A stretch of DNA of 64,000 nt from Pseudofrankia inefficax (GCF_000166135.1 NC_014666.1:7564001-7628000), one strand, 5' to 3'; positions 18,508 through 29,396 are shown, counted from the first letter of the stretch. Numbers and translations are program-made. The notes: generated from the sequence alone by a model not told the origin.

Positions 18508-19359
18508 GTGGAGGCGCTCAAGCAGGTGGCCGACTGGCCGGTTCCGTCCGTCGCGGCGGTGGTGCTCGCCCGCGCCGCCGACGGCTCCGTACGCAGGGTC
18601 GGCGAGATCGGCGACCAGGCGGCGACGTTCCGGCTGGCGAGCGTCTCCAAGACGATGTCGGCCTACGCGGCCCTGCTCGCCGTCGAAGAGGGCGCGTTCG
18701 GGCTCGCGGACCCGGCCGGGCCGCCTGGGGCCACCGTCGCGCACCTGCTGGCTCACGCCTCGGGGCTGGCGTTCTCCGGGCAGCGCGTCCTGGCCCGCCC
18801 CGGCACCCGGCGGATCTACTCCAACACCGGCATCGAGGAGCTCGGCCGGGTGCTGGAGGGCGCGACCGGGATCGCGTTCGCCGACTACCTGGCCGAGGCC
18901 GTCTTCGCCCCGCTCGGCATGACGGCCAGCCGGCTGGTGTCGTCGCCGGCGCACGGCGTCGAGGCGACGGCCGCCGACGTGGCCACGTTCGCCGCCGAGC
19001 TGCTGCGCCCGACGCTGCTGGCGCCCGAGACATACGTCACGGCGACGGCGGTCGCCTTCCCCGGGCTGGACGGGGTGCTGCCGGGCTTCGGCATGCAGCG
19101 GCCGAACGACTGGGGACTGGGCTTCGAGCTGCGCGGCACCAAGGCCCCGCACTGGACCGGGTCGGCCAACTCGCCGGCGACGTTCGGGCACTTCGGCCGG
19201 TCGGGGACGTTCCTGTGGGTGGACCCGGTCGCCGGGGTGGCCTGCGTCGCCCTCACCGACCGGGATTTCGACCAGTGGGCGGCCGACGCCTGGCCGGTGT
19301 TCTCCGACGCGGTCCTGGCCGAGGCCGCCGCGCTCGACATCCAGCACCTCGACGCCTAG
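18508..19359 (+). CDS. Beta-lactamase-family serine hydrolase
   Basis: Class C/DD-peptidase-like serine hydrolase of 283 residues. The catalytic motifs are S45-V-S-K48 (FRLASVSKTM), Y104-S-N106 (RRIYSNTG) and a late GHFGRSG corresponding to the third (HxG/KTG) box. There is no signal peptide, so it is probably cytoplasmic. Most such proteins act as esterases or peptidases rather than true beta-lactamases. GTG 18508 is chosen because the conserved region begins there and a TAGAGT hexamer sits at leaderless spacing. Confidence 0.88.
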   Translation: MEALKQVADWPVPSVAAVVLARAADGSVRRVGEIGDQAATFRLASVSKTMSAYAALLAVEEGAFGLADPAGPPGATVAHLLAHASGLAFSGQRVLARPGTRRIYSNTGIEELGRVLEGATGIAFADYLAEAVFAPLGMTASRLVSSPAHGVEATAADVATFAAELLRPTLLAPETYVTATAVAFPGLDGVLPGFGMQRPNDWGLGFELRGTKAPHWTGSANSPATFGHFGRSGTFLWVDPVAGVACVALTDRDFDQWAADAWPVFSDAVLAEAAALDIQHLDA

Positions 19360-19426
19360 CACAGCGCGGTCGCCCGGGCTGTCGCGGACTGAACGCCGAC
19401 GGCGCGGCGGGGGTGATTCCGCAGGC

Positions 19427-20785
19427 GTGCCAGGGGGTATCCCGCCTGTCGTGGACGGCATCCGCGGCACCTTCGACACGGCCCGCCGAGGGGTCTCCGG
19501 CGGTGTCTCGACGACCCGCCGATCGCTTCCACCGCTCGACCACACGATCCGCGCCTACGCGCGCTACGGAGCGAACGGCGGCGACCGGCTCGCGGCCTCG
19601 ACGACCTACTACGTGTTCCTGTCGTTCTTCCCGCTCGTGGCGCTGCTGTTCGCCGCGGCGGGCTTCGTCGTCGACTCGTACCCGGATCTGAAGGACGACA
19701 TGGTTCGGCAGATCAACGGCTACCTGCCTGGGCTGGCCGACAAGCTGAACATCAGCAGCCTGGGCACGCTCAAGGTCGGAATCGGCGTGCTCGGCCTCGT
19801 GGGCCTGTTGCTGGCCGGGTTGGCGTTCGTCTCGGCGCTGCGGGACGCGATACGGCTGATGTGGCACCAGAACACCGATGCCGGCAACCTGATCACTCGA
19901 CGGCTGCGGGACATCCGGGTGCTCGCCGGGCTCGGGCTGCTGGTGGTGATCTCGCTGGCGCTGACGAGCCTCGCGACGTCCGCGAACGGGGTCCTGCTGC
20001 GCGCGACCGGGATGGCGGGCAGTTCGCTGGCCTCCTGGTCGGCCAGAGGCCTGGGCGTGCTGCTGGCCCTGATCGCCGACCTGATGGTGTTTCTGTACCT
20101 GTTCTGGCGGCTGCCTCGGCAGACGAGTCGACGAGCGGTCGCCCGGGCCGCCCTGCTCGGGGCGGTCGGGATCGAGGTGTTCAAGCTGGTCGGCACCTGG
20201 CTGGTCGGCAAGACCACCGACAACCCGATGTACGGCACCTTCGCGGTGCTCGTCGGTCTGCTGATCTGGATCAACATCGTGATGCGCTGGACGCTGTTCG
20301 CCGCCGCCTGGGCGGTGACCGCGCCAGGCAACTCGGACGTCTTCCCGTCCGGCACCGCGGACCAGCAGGCATCGGAGACCGACACCGCGGCGGACGAGCC
20401 GACACAGGAAGGGGCGGCACAAGAAGGGCCGACACAGGAGGCGGACCCGGCGCGGGAGATCCCGGCCGCCACCGGAGCGGCCGGCGTCGCGGACGAGTCG
20501 TCGCCAGCCAGTCCGCCGGCGCCGGCCGACGCGGGCGACCCATCGCCCGACCGGCACTGGCTCGCCGACCGGTTCCGCGGGGTCGTCCTGCGACGGCACC
20601 CAAACGCGCCACGGCACCCCGCGGCCGCCCTGCGGCCCACGACGGCGCAGGGCCCCGCGGCCGGACCGACAGCGCCCACCCGACCTGCGCCGGACCCGCC
20701 GTCAGCGAGGACGGCGCCGCGCGACGAGGCGACGACGGCCGCCCCCGCCCCAGCGCGGGGCGAGGACGGCCGAAGCAGCCGCTAG
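19427..20785 (+). CDS. YihY/BrkB-family inner membrane protein
   Basis: A 452-residue integral membrane protein of the YihY/virulence factor BrkB family. The family is often mislabelled ribonuclease BN; its true role is unclear. Six hydrophobic segments lie between about residues 60 and 305, starting in [20 protein letters not shown] and ending in [19 protein letters not shown]. The last ~145 residues are a Glu/Ala/Pro/Thr-rich, probably disordered, tail. The GTG start is weakly supported; a GTG eight codons later is possible. Its stop overlaps the convergent icd stop by 4 bp. Confidence 0.85.
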   Translation: MPGGIPPVVDGIRGTFDTARRGVSGGVSTTRRSLPPLDHTIRAYARYGANGGDRLAASTTYYVFLSFFPLVALLFAAAGFVVDSYPDLKDDMVRQINGYLPGLADKLNISSLGTLKVGIGVLGLVGLLLAGLAFVSALRDAIRLMWHQNTDAGNLITRRLRDIRVLAGLGLLVVISLALTSLATSANGVLLRATGMAGSSLASWSARGLGVLLALIADLMVFLYLFWRLPRQTSRRAVARAALLGAVGIEVFKLVGTWLVGKTTDNPMYGTFAVLVGLLIWINIVMRWTLFAAAWAVTAPGNSDVFPSGTADQQASETDTAADEPTQEGAAQEGPTQEADPAREIPAATGAAGVADESSPASPPAPADAGDPSPDRHWLADRFRGVVLRRHPNAPRHPAAALRPTTAQGPAAGPTAPTRPAPDPPSARTAPRDEATTAAPAPARGEDGRSSR

Positions 20786-23007
20786 CCCGCGTTCAGCGTG
20801 GCGATCGCCTCGTTGAAGGTCGCGGACGGGCGCATGACGGCGCTCGCCTTGACCGGGTCGGGCTGGTAGTAGCCGCCGATGTCGGTCGGGGAGCCCTGCA
20901 CGGCCAGGAGCTCACCGGTGATCGTCGTCTCCTGGTCGGCGAGCGACTTGGCGAGCTCGGCGAACGCGGAGGCCAGCTGCTCGTCGGCGGTCTGCGCGGC
21001 GAGCTCCTGGGCCCAGTAGAGGGCCAGGTAGAAGTGGCTGCCGCGGTTGTCGATCCCGCCGACGCGCCGGGCCGGCGACTTGTTCTCGTTGAGGAACGTG
21101 CCGGTCGCCCGGTCGAGCGTCTCACCCAGGATCTTGGCGCTGGCGTTGCCGGTTACCTGGGCGAACTGCTCGAAGCTGACCGCCAGCGCCAGGAACTCGC
21201 CGAGGCTGTCCCACCGCAGGTAGTTCTCCTTGACCAGCTGCTGGACGTGCTTCGGCGCCGAGCCACCGGCACCGGTCTCGAACAGGCCGCCACCGGCCAT
21301 CAGCGGCACGACCGACAGCATCTTGGCGCTGGTGCCCAGCTCCAGGATCGGGAACAGGTCGGTCAGGTAGTCGCGCAGCACGTTGCCGGTGACCGAGATG
21401 GTGTTCTGGCCCTTGCGGATCCGCTCCAGCGAGTAGGCCGTCGCCGCGACCGGCGAGAGGATCTCGATGGTCAGGCCCGTCGTGTCGTACTCGGGCAGGT
21501 AGGCCTTCACCTTGGCGATCAGCTGGGCGTCGTGGGCGCGGTTCTCGTCGAGCCAGAACACCGCCGGGTCGCCGGTCGCCCGGGCGCGGGTGACGGCGAG
21601 CTTCACCCAGTCGCGGATCGGGGCGTCCTTGGTCTGGCACATCCGGAAGATGTCGCCCGCCGCGACCGGCTGCTCCAGAACCACCGTGCCGGCGTCGTCG
21701 ACGACCCGCACGACGCCGTCCGCCGCGATCTCGAAGGTCTTGTCGTGGGAGCCGTACTCCTCGGCCTTCTGGGCCATCAGACCGACGTTGGGCACCGAGC
21801 CCATCGTCGCCGGGTCGTAGGCGCCGTGCGCCCGGCAGTCGTCGAGGACGACCTGGTAGACGCCCGCGTAGCTGCTGTCCGGCAGCACGGCGAGGGTGTC
21901 GGCCTCGCTGCCGTCCGGGCCCCACATGTGGCCCGAGGTGCGGATCATAGCCGGCATCGAGGCGTCGACGATGATGTCGCTCGGCACGTGCAGGTTGGTG
22001 ATGCCGCGGTCGGAGTCGACCATCGCCAGCGCCGGGCCGGCGGCGATCTCCGCCTCGAAGGATGCCTTGATCGCGTCACCTTCGGGCAGCGCGGCCAGGC
22101 CCGCGAGGATCGCGCCCAAGCCGTCGTTCGGGGTGAGGCCGGCGGCGGCGATCGTCTCGCCGTAGGCGGCGAATGTCGACGGGAAGAACGCGCGCACCAC
22201 GTGGCCGAAGATGATCGGGTCGGAGACCTTCATCATCGTGGCCTTCAGGTGCACCGAGAACAGCACGTCCTCGGCCTTGGCCCGGGCGATCTGGGCGGTG
22301 AGGAACTCGCGCAGCGGGCCGACCCGCAGCACGGACGCGTCGACGACCTCACCGGCGAGGACCTTGACCGAGCCCTTGAGGACGGTGGTCGTGCCGTCGG
22401 CCGCGGCCAGCTCGATGCGCAGCGCGCCGCCCGCGCCGATGACCGCCGACTTCTCGGTGCTGGCGAAGTCGTTCTGGCCCATCGTCGCGACGTTCGTCTT
22501 CGAGTCGGCGCTCCAGGCACCCATCTTGTGCGGGTGGTTGCGGGCGTAGTTCTTCACCGAGGCGGGGGCGCGCCGGTCGGAGTTGCCCTCCCGCAGCACC
22601 GGGTTCACGGCGCTGCCCTTGACCGAGTCGTACCTGGCGCGGACCGCGCGCTCCTCGTCGGTCTTCGGCTCGTCCGGGTAGTCCGGCAGCGCGTAGCCCT
22701 TGCCCTGCAGCTCGGCGACCGCGGCCTTCAGCTGCGGGATCGAGGCCGAGATGTTCGGCAGCTTGATGATGTTCGCCTCGGGCCGCAGGGCCAGCTCGCC
22801 GAGCTCGGCGAGCGCGTCGCCGATCCGCTGCGACTCGTCGAGGTACTCCGAGAAGGTCGCGATGATGCGGCCGGCGAGCGAGATGTCGCGGCTGTCGACG
22901 GGTACGCCCGCGGCCGCGGCGTACGCCTGGATCACCGGCAGGAACGAGTACGTGGCCAGGGCCGGCGCCTCGTCGGTGAACGTATAGATGATCGTCGAAT
23001 CAGTCAC
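20782..23007 (-). CDS. icd: NADP-dependent isocitrate dehydrogenase, monomeric type
   Basis: Oxidatively decarboxylates isocitrate to 2-oxoglutarate with NADP+ in the TCA cycle. The length of 741 residues is characteristic of the monomeric (IDH-II) class rather than the ~400-residue dimeric class. Recognisable segments are [19 protein letters not shown] at the start, [48 protein letters not shown] and [18 protein letters not shown] near the end. The GTG at 23007 has GGAG 7 bases upstream and starts exactly at the conserved N-terminus. It converges on the BrkB-like gene with 4 bp overlap. Confidence 0.96.
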   Translation of the reverse strand: MTDSTIIYTFTDEAPALATYSFLPVIQAYAAAAGVPVDSRDISLAGRIIATFSEYLDESQRIGDALAELGELALRPEANIIKLPNISASIPQLKAAVAELQGKGYALPDYPDEPKTDEERAVRARYDSVKGSAVNPVLREGNSDRRAPASVKNYARNHPHKMGAWSADSKTNVATMGQNDFASTEKSAVIGAGGALRIELAAADGTTTVLKGSVKVLAGEVVDASVLRVGPLREFLTAQIARAKAEDVLFSVHLKATMMKVSDPIIFGHVVRAFFPSTFAAYGETIAAAGLTPNDGLGAILAGLAALPEGDAIKASFEAEIAAGPALAMVDSDRGITNLHVPSDIIVDASMPAMIRTSGHMWGPDGSEADTLAVLPDSSYAGVYQVVLDDCRAHGAYDPATMGSVPNVGLMAQKAEEYGSHDKTFEIAADGVVRVVDDAGTVVLEQPVAAGDIFRMCQTKDAPIRDWVKLAVTRARATGDPAVFWLDENRAHDAQLIAKVKAYLPEYDTTGLTIEILSPVAATAYSLERIRKGQNTISVTGNVLRDYLTDLFPILELGTSAKMLSVVPLMAGGGLFETGAGGSAPKHVQQLVKENYLRWDSLGEFLALAVSFEQFAQVTGNASAKILGETLDRATGTFLNENKSPARRVGGIDNRGSHFYLALYWAQELAAQTADEQLASAFAELAKSLADQETTITGELLAVQGSPTDIGGYYQPDPVKASAVMRPSATFNEAIATLNAG

Positions 23008-23333
23008 CGCTACTCCGCTTCGCGTTCGCTGCATCTCGCGAGCAGGACGTGGGTCCCGCTCAGTCGAACCTATGTCCCGCTCATCCCGTCTTCGCCGGCC
23101 CGCGGGAGCCGATGACGGGTCACGGCACCGGAGAGGGCGTCGAAGAGCCGGCGAGCGTCACGCGCGGCGGCCTGGCGACGGGTCAGCGAGGTGATCGCGT
23201 CTCCAGGCGGCATGGGCGGCGCCCGCGAGGCTACCCCGCGCAGGGGGTGGCCGGTGGCGCTGTGTGCGCGAGATTGCAGCCGACACCCGCCGATCGGGCG
23301 GCGCCGGGTCCGCCGCGCCATCCGCGTGCGCGG
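23008..23333. other. Intergenic region upstream of icd
   Basis: About 326 bases between DUF3017 and icd, both on the minus strand. It should carry the icd promoter. An 83-codon minus-strand frame exists here but is Arg-rich, without a ribosome-binding site or any recognisable motif, so no gene is called. Confidence 0.4.
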
Positions 23334-23819
23334 CTAGGCGACCGCGATCGGGAGCGGGACCGTCAGGGTCAGGCCGATCACGGCAGCGCCGAGCACGGTC
23401 AGCAGGACGGTGTCGAACAGGCGGCCCCGCACCGCGAGCAGGCCCATCCGGTGGGCCGGCAGGACCAGCCGCGCCGCAGCCAGCACCAGGAGCACGGTGC
23501 CGATCCCGAACAGCCCGACCCGCCACCGGTTCTGCGCGACGACCAGGATCATTCCCACGACGACGCCGGCCAGGGCCGCCGTCAGGGCGAACTCGCGCAC
23601 GAACCAGGGCCCGCCACGGCGTCGCTCGGCGGCTCGCTGCGCCTTCGCCCGGGCTCGCGAACCGGCCCTGGCCCCGACCGGCGGGGGCTCGTTGTAGCCG
23701 GAGCGGCCTTCGCCAGCCGTGGTGACGGCGCCCGGACGCGGCAGACCCACCGGCCCCTGAGGTCGTAGCGGCTGCTGGTGCACCGCGTCATGCACGGGCC
23801 GCGGCTGTCGCGCGCTCAC
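23334..23819 (-). CDS. DUF3017 membrane protein
   Basis: A 161-residue protein. A basic, Arg/Ala/Gln-rich cytoplasmic N-terminus (about 1-75) precedes three hydrophobic helices, beginning at FALTAALAGVVVGMILVVAQ and ending at LLTVLGAAVIGLTLTVPLPI. The NRWRVGLFGIGTVLLVLAAARLVLP-type middle is typical of DUF3017, a family of unknown function usually found near folD, purH and mdh in actinobacteria. The GTG at 23819 is the best start, although no clear ribosome-binding site precedes it. Confidence 0.82.
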   Translation of the reverse strand: MSARQPRPVHDAVHQQPLRPQGPVGLPRPGAVTTAGEGRSGYNEPPPVGARAGSRARAKAQRAAERRRGGPWFVREFALTAALAGVVVGMILVVAQNRWRVGLFGIGTVLLVLAAARLVLPAHRMGLLAVRGRLFDTVLLTVLGAAVIGLTLTVPLPIAVA

Positions 23820-23973
23820 GGTGCTACGCCCAGTCCGGCCACGCCCGCAGTGTAAGGAGCCAGCTGACTCCCCAGCACACCCACCCACTCGTGGCAAGCA
23901 CCCCCCACCGCACAGCACTCACGCGGACTAGGGCAGACTGCCCCGTCAGGTCCCACAGCAGGAGGAGCGTGAC

Positions 23974-24321
23974 GTGGCAGACGAGTCGCCACACAGCAAG
24001 AAGCTTCAGGAGCTGATGTTCCGGGCGTGGGAGACCTTCGGGGACGCCCGCCATCTCGACAGCGACGACCGCGTGTTCGTCCAGGCCCTGGCGCGCCAGA
24101 CCGCGGACCGTATCTCGGTCCTCTACGGCGCTTCCTGGCGCGAGGCGCTCGACTGGGTCTCGCAGCGTTACGTGCCGAACAGCGACGCGCCGGGCGGCCC
24201 GGCCACCGCCGCGACCGCCACCGCCACTCCGGCGACCGGCACCAGCTCGGCCACGACGACGACCAGCGCCACCGGCGCGGCCCGCCGGGGCACCACCGCC
24301 GCGGAGTCGACGAGCGTCTGA
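23974..24321 (+). CDS. Conserved-looking hypothetical protein with Thr/Ala-rich tail
   Basis: A 115-residue soluble protein I do not recognise. Residues 1-70 look folded and helical (KKLQELMFRAWETFGDARHL, FVQALARQTADRISVLYG, WREALDWVSQRYVP). The rest is an Ala/Thr/Ser repeat-like tail. GGAGGAG lies 7 bases before the GTG, so translation is well supported. It is the only plus-strand gene in a minus-strand block (DUF3017, purH, purN). No function is proposed. Confidence 0.75.
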   Translation: MADESPHSKKLQELMFRAWETFGDARHLDSDDRVFVQALARQTADRISVLYGASWREALDWVSQRYVPNSDAPGGPATAATATATPATGTSSATTTTSATGAARRGTTAAESTSV

Positions 24322-24693
24322 AGCGCTGGCGCCGGCCAGCGGCCGCCCCCTGCCGCCCCTGAGGGCTCAGCGGGACCAGGCGTGCCGCCGGCTGGCGCCA
24401 CCGACCAGCACGCAACACCCGCTCTGCCACCGCGCCCGGAAGTCAGCCGGGCCGGCGACGAGCACGGCCAGCCCGCGGACCCGCGCACGCGGCGGGAACG
24501 CCGGGCCGGTGGTCGTCGCGACCCCAATCGGCGCCACGACCCGGGCCGAGGCGGTCCGGGTGGTGCCGGCCGCCGCGGCTGATCAGCCCGGCGGGCGCTG
24601 AGGCCTCCGGCAGGCGCCGTCCGACGGCTGTCGGTCGGCGGCCCGCGTCGTCCCGGCCCGGCCAGCGGGCCAGGACGACGCTTGGCGCCTCGT
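24322..24693. other. Intergenic region between convergent genes
   Basis: About 372 bases between the small plus-strand gene and the purH stop. Apart from the hairpin at 24646-24680 I see no gene or signal. Confidence 0.4.
24646..24680 (-). terminator. Hairpin after purH
   Basis: CGTCGTCC (24646-24653) pairs with GGACGACG (24673-24680), and inside it GGCCCG pairs with CGGGCC. This gives a nearly continuous 15-bp stem with one mismatch and a 5-base loop, 14 bases past the purH stop. No T-tract is present. Confidence 0.6.
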
Positions 24694-26367
24694 CTAGTGG
24701 GCGAAGTGGCGCACGCCGGTGAAGTAGAGGGTCACGCCGGCCTCCCGCGCGGCTATGACCACCTCTTCGTCACGGACCGAGCCACCCGGCTCGACGACGG
24801 CGCGCACGCCGGCGTCGGCGAGCACCTGGAAGCCGTCCGCGAACGGGAAGAACGCGTCGCTCGCGGCGACCGCGCCCTTCGTCCGGTCACCGGCGCGGTT
24901 GACCGCGAGCTTGGCGGCGTCGACCCGGTTCACCTGGCCCATGCCGACCCCGACCGTCGCTCCGGCCGAGGCGATCAGGATCGCGTTGGACTTCACCGCC
25001 CGGATCGCGCGCCAGGCGAAGTGCAGGTCGGCCAGGGTCTCCTCGTCCGCGGGGGTGCCGGCCTCCAGCGTCCACGTCGACGGCTCGTCACCGGCCGCGT
25101 CCAGCGCGTCCCTGGACTGCAGCAGCAGCCCGCCGGAGACCTGGCGCAGCTCGACGCCGCGCGGATGCGGCGGCGGCGCGCACTGCAACAGCCGGATGGA
25201 AGGCTTGCGGGCCAGCACCTCGACCGCGCCCGGCTCGTAGCCCGGCGCGGCCACGACCTCGGTGAAGATCTCGGCGATCTGCTCGGCCAGCTCGACCGTG
25301 ACCGGCCGGTTGGTCGCGATCACGCCGCCGAACGCCGACACCGGGTCGCAGGCGTGCGCCTTGCGATGCGCGGTCGCGATGTCCGCCGCGACGGCGATCC
25401 CGCACGGGTTGGCGTGCTTGATGATCGCCACCGCCGGCTCGGCGAAGTCGTAGACGGCGCGGCGGGCCGCGTCGGTGTCGGTGTAGTTGTTGTAGGACAT
25501 CTGCTTGCCGTGCAGCTGCTTCGCGGTCGCGAGCCCAGGCGTCGGGTCGTCGGCCGCGACGTAGAGGGCGGCTCGCTGGTGCGGGTTCTCGCCGTAGCGC
25601 AGCACGTCCGAGCGGTGCCACTGGGCGGTGAGCACGTCCGGCCACCCGGTCTCGGTCGCGGTCTCGTCCGGGGCGACGACGCTGGCGAACCAGGACGCGA
25701 CCGCCGCGTCGTAGCCGGCGGTGTGCGCGAACGCCCGCGCCGCGAGCCGGCGGCGGGCGGGCAGGTCGAAGCCGGGGCCGCGCACCGCTTCGATCAGCGC
25801 CGGGTAGTCACCCGGCTCGACCACGACGGCGACCGAGGGGTGGTTCTTCGCCGCGGCCCGGATCATCGCCGGGCCGCCGATGTCGATCTGCTCGACGGCC
25901 TCGTCCTCGGTCGCGCCCGAGGCGACGGTCTCCCGGAACGGGTAGAGGTTCACGACGACCAGGTCGAACGGCTCGATGTCCAGCTCGGCCAGCGTCTCGG
26001 CGTGCTCCGTCAGGCGCAGGTCGGCCAGCAGGCCGGCGTGCACCCGCGGGTGCAGCGTCTTGACCCTGCCGTCGAGCACCTCGGGAAAGCCGGTGAGGGT
26101 GCTGACCGGGGTGACGGCCAGACCGTGGCGGGCCAGCACCTGGGCGGTGGAGCCGGTGGAGACGACCTCCACGCCGGCGGCCAGGAACGCCTCGGCCAGC
26201 TCACCGAGCCCGGACTTGTCGTAGACGCTCACCAGCGCGCGGCGCAGCCGGCGCCGCCCGGTGGCGACCACCTCGGTGCCGGCGGTGGCCGTGGAATCGC
26301 CCGCCGACGACCGTGCCGCCGGGCCGTCGCCGGACGGGACCGCCGTCGCGTCCTGCGGCTTCGTCAT
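24694..26367 (-). CDS. purH: Bifunctional AICAR formyltransferase / IMP cyclohydrolase
   Basis: Catalyses the last two steps of IMP synthesis: formylation of AICAR by 10-formyl-THF, then ring closure. The 557-residue protein has the cyclohydrolase (MGS-like) part at about 45-200 ([26 protein letters not shown]) and the transformylase part after that, with the catalytic pair K317-H318 in [12 protein letters not shown]. The C-terminus [11 protein letters not shown] is the family ending. A 40-residue Ala/Thr/Ser-rich N-terminal extension is unusual. AAGGAGG upstream of ATG 26367 fixes the start. purN lies directly upstream, 147 bp away, in the same direction. Confidence 0.96.
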   Translation of the reverse strand: MTKPQDATAVPSGDGPAARSSAGDSTATAGTEVVATGRRRLRRALVSVYDKSGLGELAEAFLAAGVEVVSTGSTAQVLARHGLAVTPVSTLTGFPEVLDGRVKTLHPRVHAGLLADLRLTEHAETLAELDIEPFDLVVVNLYPFRETVASGATEDEAVEQIDIGGPAMIRAAAKNHPSVAVVVEPGDYPALIEAVRGPGFDLPARRRLAARAFAHTAGYDAAVASWFASVVAPDETATETGWPDVLTAQWHRSDVLRYGENPHQRAALYVAADDPTPGLATAKQLHGKQMSYNNYTDTDAARRAVYDFAEPAVAIIKHANPCGIAVAADIATAHRKAHACDPVSAFGGVIATNRPVTVELAEQIAEIFTEVVAAPGYEPGAVEVLARKPSIRLLQCAPPPHPRGVELRQVSGGLLLQSRDALDAAGDEPSTWTLEAGTPADEETLADLHFAWRAIRAVKSNAILIASAGATVGVGMGQVNRVDAAKLAVNRAGDRTKGAVAASDAFFPFADGFQVLADAGVRAVVEPGGSVRDEEVVIAAREAGVTLYFTGVRHFAH

Positions 26368-26514
26368 GCTTCCTCCTTGTCGGCTCGCCGGCGCAGTCCG
26401 CCGGCGGGGCGTCGGTGCCCAGGCCTCTCACCGGCCCGGGGCGGTTCGCCCCGGCGCCCGGTCACGCGCGCGCACCCGCCGTCACCGGCACACGGCGGTC
26501 TCCCGCCGGCACCT

Positions 26515-27108
26515 TCAGGCGTTGCCACGCACGATCTTGCCGATCGTTGCGACGTACAGCCCGCGTTCGACCGCCTGGATTCGGTCGCGCAGGTCGTCCT
26601 CGGTGTCGCCCGGTCGGACGTCGACCGCCGCCTGGGCGATGATCGGGCCGGTGTCGACGCCCTCGTCCACCCAGTGAACGGTGACCCCACTGACCTTCAC
26701 GCCATGCGCCAACGCCTCCCGGATCGCGTGCGCGCCGGGGAAGGACGGCAGCAGCGACGGATGCGTGTTGACCGTGCGGAACCGCCCGATGACCTGCTTG
26801 TCCAGGATCTTCATATACCCGGCGAGCACCAGGAGGTCGGGGCGCGCGGCGGCGATCCGCTCGGCGGTGGCGGCGTTGAACGCGTCCCGGTCGGCGTGGT
26901 CGCCCAGCTGGACGGTGAAAACCGGCACGCCGAGGTCGGCCGCCCGTCGTTCGGCGCCGGTGTCGGGCCGGTCGGTTCCCACCGCGATGACGCGCGCGCC
27001 GAAGGCCGGGTCCTGGCAGGCGTCCAGGATCGCCTGCAGGGTGGTACCCGCGCCGGACGCGAGCACGACCAGGCGAGCGGGGTCGGTCTGCGAAGGCAGC
27101 AGGCTCAT
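26515..27108 (-). CDS. purN: Phosphoribosylglycinamide formyltransferase
   Basis: Transfers a formyl group from 10-formyl-THF to GAR in purine synthesis. The 197-residue length is normal. The GAR-binding loop is VVLASGAGTTLQAIL; catalytic residues are N114 and H116 (VNTHPSLLPSFPGAHA) and D152 (WVDEGVDTGPII). GGGAG directly precedes the ATG at 27108, unusually close. The order purN-purH matches other actinobacteria. Confidence 0.96.
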   Translation of the reverse strand: MSLLPSQTDPARLVVLASGAGTTLQAILDACQDPAFGARVIAVGTDRPDTGAERRAADLGVPVFTVQLGDHADRDAFNAATAERIAAARPDLLVLAGYMKILDKQVIGRFRTVNTHPSLLPSFPGAHAIREALAHGVKVSGVTVHWVDEGVDTGPIIAQAAVDVRPGDTEDDLRDRIQAVERGLYVATIGKIVRGNA

Positions 27109-27251
27109 CTCCCAGGTCTTTCCCAGGCTCGGCGACGCGAGTCGGGAGGCCCTCCCCCGGCCGGGCAGCCGGGGACGGACGAAAGCGGCCGCCGGATACG
27201 CCCGGAACCGTGACCGCCCTGACGGCCGGCTCAGCCCGTGGCCGAGGCGGC

Positions 27252-27932
27252 CTACAACGACCTTCGACTGTACTGACTGGCGGCCCGCGACGCGCCGGAG
27301 CAGGCGAGCCGCCCGGCCTCGTCGTCCGGGTGCCAGAACTCCTGCCCGAAGCCGAGGCCCAGGTCGAGCTCGAAGTCCGGGTCGGGCGGGCGGCCGGGAA
27401 CCGGGCTCGGGCACCCCCCGGCGGCCCCGCCCGGCCCCCTGGCGTCGCGGACCGCCCCGGCGCGGCCCATGGACTCGGCCGGACCACCGACGACGGGATC
27501 GAGGGCGCTGTAGTCGAACCCGTCGAGAAGGTCACCGGGCCGGCACAGGTACAGCTCGGCCAGCCGCCGCAACGTGTCCGGGGAGGGCGCCCGGCCGCCG
27601 CGGGCCGGCCAGCTCTCCCAGTAGCTGAACGCCTTGTCGTTCTTCGGGTCAGCCGGCCAGCGCGCGGTCCACTGGCGAGCGGCCTGGTCCTGGGTCCAGC
27701 CGTGCGCGAGCCGGAAGGCCAGCCTGGCGTTCAGCCGGTAGGCGCGCTGCCAGTGGAGGGCGATCCGCCGGTAGGTCCAGCCCAGCACCCGCAGCGCGGC
27801 GGCCTGAGCCCGCAGCTGAGCCGCCGTCGGACGGTGGACCACCGCGACCGGGTGCCCGGCGGCCAGGCGCCGCGCGGGCAAGGGCGGCGCGGACAGAGAC
27901 GGCGCTGGTGGGGACGGTGCTGGCAGGGTCAC
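27252..27932 (-). CDS. Putative helix-turn-helix (XRE-like) regulator
   Basis: A 226-residue protein I recognise only by fold. Residues ~45-140 resemble an actinobacterial XRE-type helix-turn-helix: LGWTYRRIALHWQRAYRLNA, RLAHGWTQDQAARQWTARWP, then TLRRLAELYLCRPGDLLDG. That last pattern is common in Streptomyces/Frankia regulators. The N-terminus is Pro-rich and the C-terminus (about 150-226) low in structure. The GTG start has GGGAGGAG 8 bases upstream. It lies between DUF6350 and purN and may be in their transcription unit. The binding site is unknown. Confidence 0.7.
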   Translation of the reverse strand: MTLPAPSPPAPSLSAPPLPARRLAAGHPVAVVHRPTAAQLRAQAAALRVLGWTYRRIALHWQRAYRLNARLAFRLAHGWTQDQAARQWTARWPADPKNDKAFSYWESWPARGGRAPSPDTLRRLAELYLCRPGDLLDGFDYSALDPVVGGPAESMGRAGAVRDARGPGGAAGGCPSPVPGRPPDPDFELDLGLGFGQEFWHPDDEAGRLACSGASRAASQYSRRSL

Positions 27933-28025
27933 GGCGGGCTCCTCCCGGCGCGTGGCCGCTCGTCACGGCCACCCGGACGCGCTCACCGTAGTCACCAGCT
28001 CCGACACGTGGCGGGCCAGTCCGGG

Positions 28026-29396
28026 TCAGCGTCGGCGGACCAGCTCGGCGACGCTGGTGACCAGGGCCCCGGCCATCCCCACCTCGACGAACGTGGCGAG
28101 CATCGCCCACCCTGACGCCGGCCCGAGCCGGGCCGCGACTCCCGCGCCGATCCCTCCGCCGGAAACGGCGGCCAGCAGACCGACCAGCAGGGTGCAGACG
28201 ACCGTCCCGGCGCAGACCATGCTCAGCCGGCCGCCGAACGCGGCGCCCGGGCTCCCGCGCCGGACCGTGAGCGCCAGCGCCACGCCGGCGGCGAGCGGCG
28301 CGACCGCCAGAACCAGCCAGGCCCAGCCCGGCAAGGGCGCCGTCGGCAGCAGCCGCAGTACCGGCAGGTCGGGCAGGCTGCTCGGGGCGGCGGTGGTGGG
28401 GGTCAGGGTCAGCTCGGGCCCGGCCGCGAAGCCGACCCCCAAGGCGTAGCAGACCCCCCAGACGACCAGGTTGGGCAGCACCGCGACCTGCCCGGCGAAC
28501 AGGCCGAAACCGCCGACCACCCCGGGGCCGAGACCGTTCGCCGCGGCGGCCACGCTGCCGGCCCGCACGATCAGCAGGACGGACAGGCCGAGCGCGCCGA
28601 CGGCGGCGAGGGCGGCCGTCGCCGCGCAGCCCGCGGCCAGCGGCACCCGAAGCACCGCCGGCACCAGCCGCCACGCCGAGCGGACCCGGCGGTGGCCGGC
28701 CAGCACACCGGCGGTCGCCCCGAGGCCGCTCAGCACGATGGCGCCAGCCACCGCCGAGCCCACGGCCGGCCGCGCGGCCGGCGCCGAGGCGGCCAGGCAG
28801 ACCGCGAGTACCAGGGCGGTCTGCGCGACCACGACCGCGACCACATCCAGGGCCGCGGCGCGACGCGAGACCCGGCTGGGTGCGCTCGCGGCTGCCTTCG
28901 CCCCGGTTGGTCTCACGGCGCCGGCGGCCAGCGTGGCCCCTGGCCGGATCGGGAGCCTCAGCCGGCCGGCCATCGCGCGTTGCAGGAGCGAGTGCTGCTC
29001 GGCGCGCGCCGCCGCCAGCCGGTACCCCGCGGACGCGGCGACCAGCAGGGGCATCACGACAAGCCCCAGCGGATGAAAGTGGACGGCGCCGGCGGGCAGC
29101 CGCAGGGAGGCGCCATGCGCGAGCAGCCACAGGTCGGCGCCGACCCGCAGCGCCGAACCGGCACCGGCCTGGGCCCTGGTGTCCGCGCCCCAGGCCATCA
29201 GGACGAGCAGCTCGACCGCGACCAGACCGGCGGCGCCGGCCGCGACCGGACCGGGCAGGGACACCCCGAACGCGTAGGTGAGCCGGGCGGCCCGGCTGCG
29301 CCGGACCACCGCGCTACCGCGGGACGCGACGGGGTGGGCCACGGGGACGACGCTCGCATGTCCCCGCCGGCTGGTCGTTCCAACACGCCGGGTCAT
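28026..29396 (-). CDS. DUF6350 (PerM-like) multi-spanning membrane protein
   Basis: A 456-residue integral membrane protein with about ten hydrophobic helices and little else. A basic N-terminus (about 1-37) precedes LTYAFGVSLPGPVAAGAAGL and a conserved-looking FHPLGLVVMPLLVAASAGYRLA. From memory, actinobacterial proteins of this type next to purN are DUF6350, sometimes labelled cell division protein PerM; the function is not established. It sits between the Pro/Tyr-rich membrane protein and the putative regulator, all on the minus strand. Confidence 0.8.
   Translation of the reverse strand: MTRRVGTTSRRGHASVVPVAHPVASRGSAVVRRSRAARLTYAFGVSLPGPVAAGAAGLVAVELLVLMAWGADTRAQAGAGSALRVGADLWLLAHGASLRLPAGAVHFHPLGLVVMPLLVAASAGYRLAAARAEQHSLLQRAMAGRLRLPIRPGATLAAGAVRPTGAKAAASAPSRVSRRAAALDVVAVVVAQTALVLAVCLAASAPAARPAVGSAVAGAIVLSGLGATAGVLAGHRRVRSAWRLVPAVLRVPLAAGCAATAALAAVGALGLSVLLIVRAGSVAAAANGLGPGVVGGFGLFAGQVAVLPNLVVWGVCYALGVGFAAGPELTLTPTTAAPSSLPDLPVLRLLPTAPLPGWAWLVLAVAPLAAGVALALTVRRGSPGAAFGGRLSMVCAGTVVCTLLVGLLAAVSGGGIGAGVAARLGPASGWAMLATFVEVGMAGALVTSVAELVRRR

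Noticed and set aside
19861-23115. Long plus-strand open frame opposite icd and across the BrkB-like gene
   Set aside because: No recognisable domains, a His/Arg/Gly-rich shadow of icd; both real genes have clear family matches.
23070-23321. 83-codon minus-strand frame upstream of icd's neighbour
   Set aside because: Arg/Pro-rich with no ribosome-binding site and no conserved-looking segment; more likely part of the icd upstream region.
24682-27213. Long plus-strand open frame opposite purH and purN
   Set aside because: It is the complement of two unambiguous purine genes and has no ribosome-binding site or motif.
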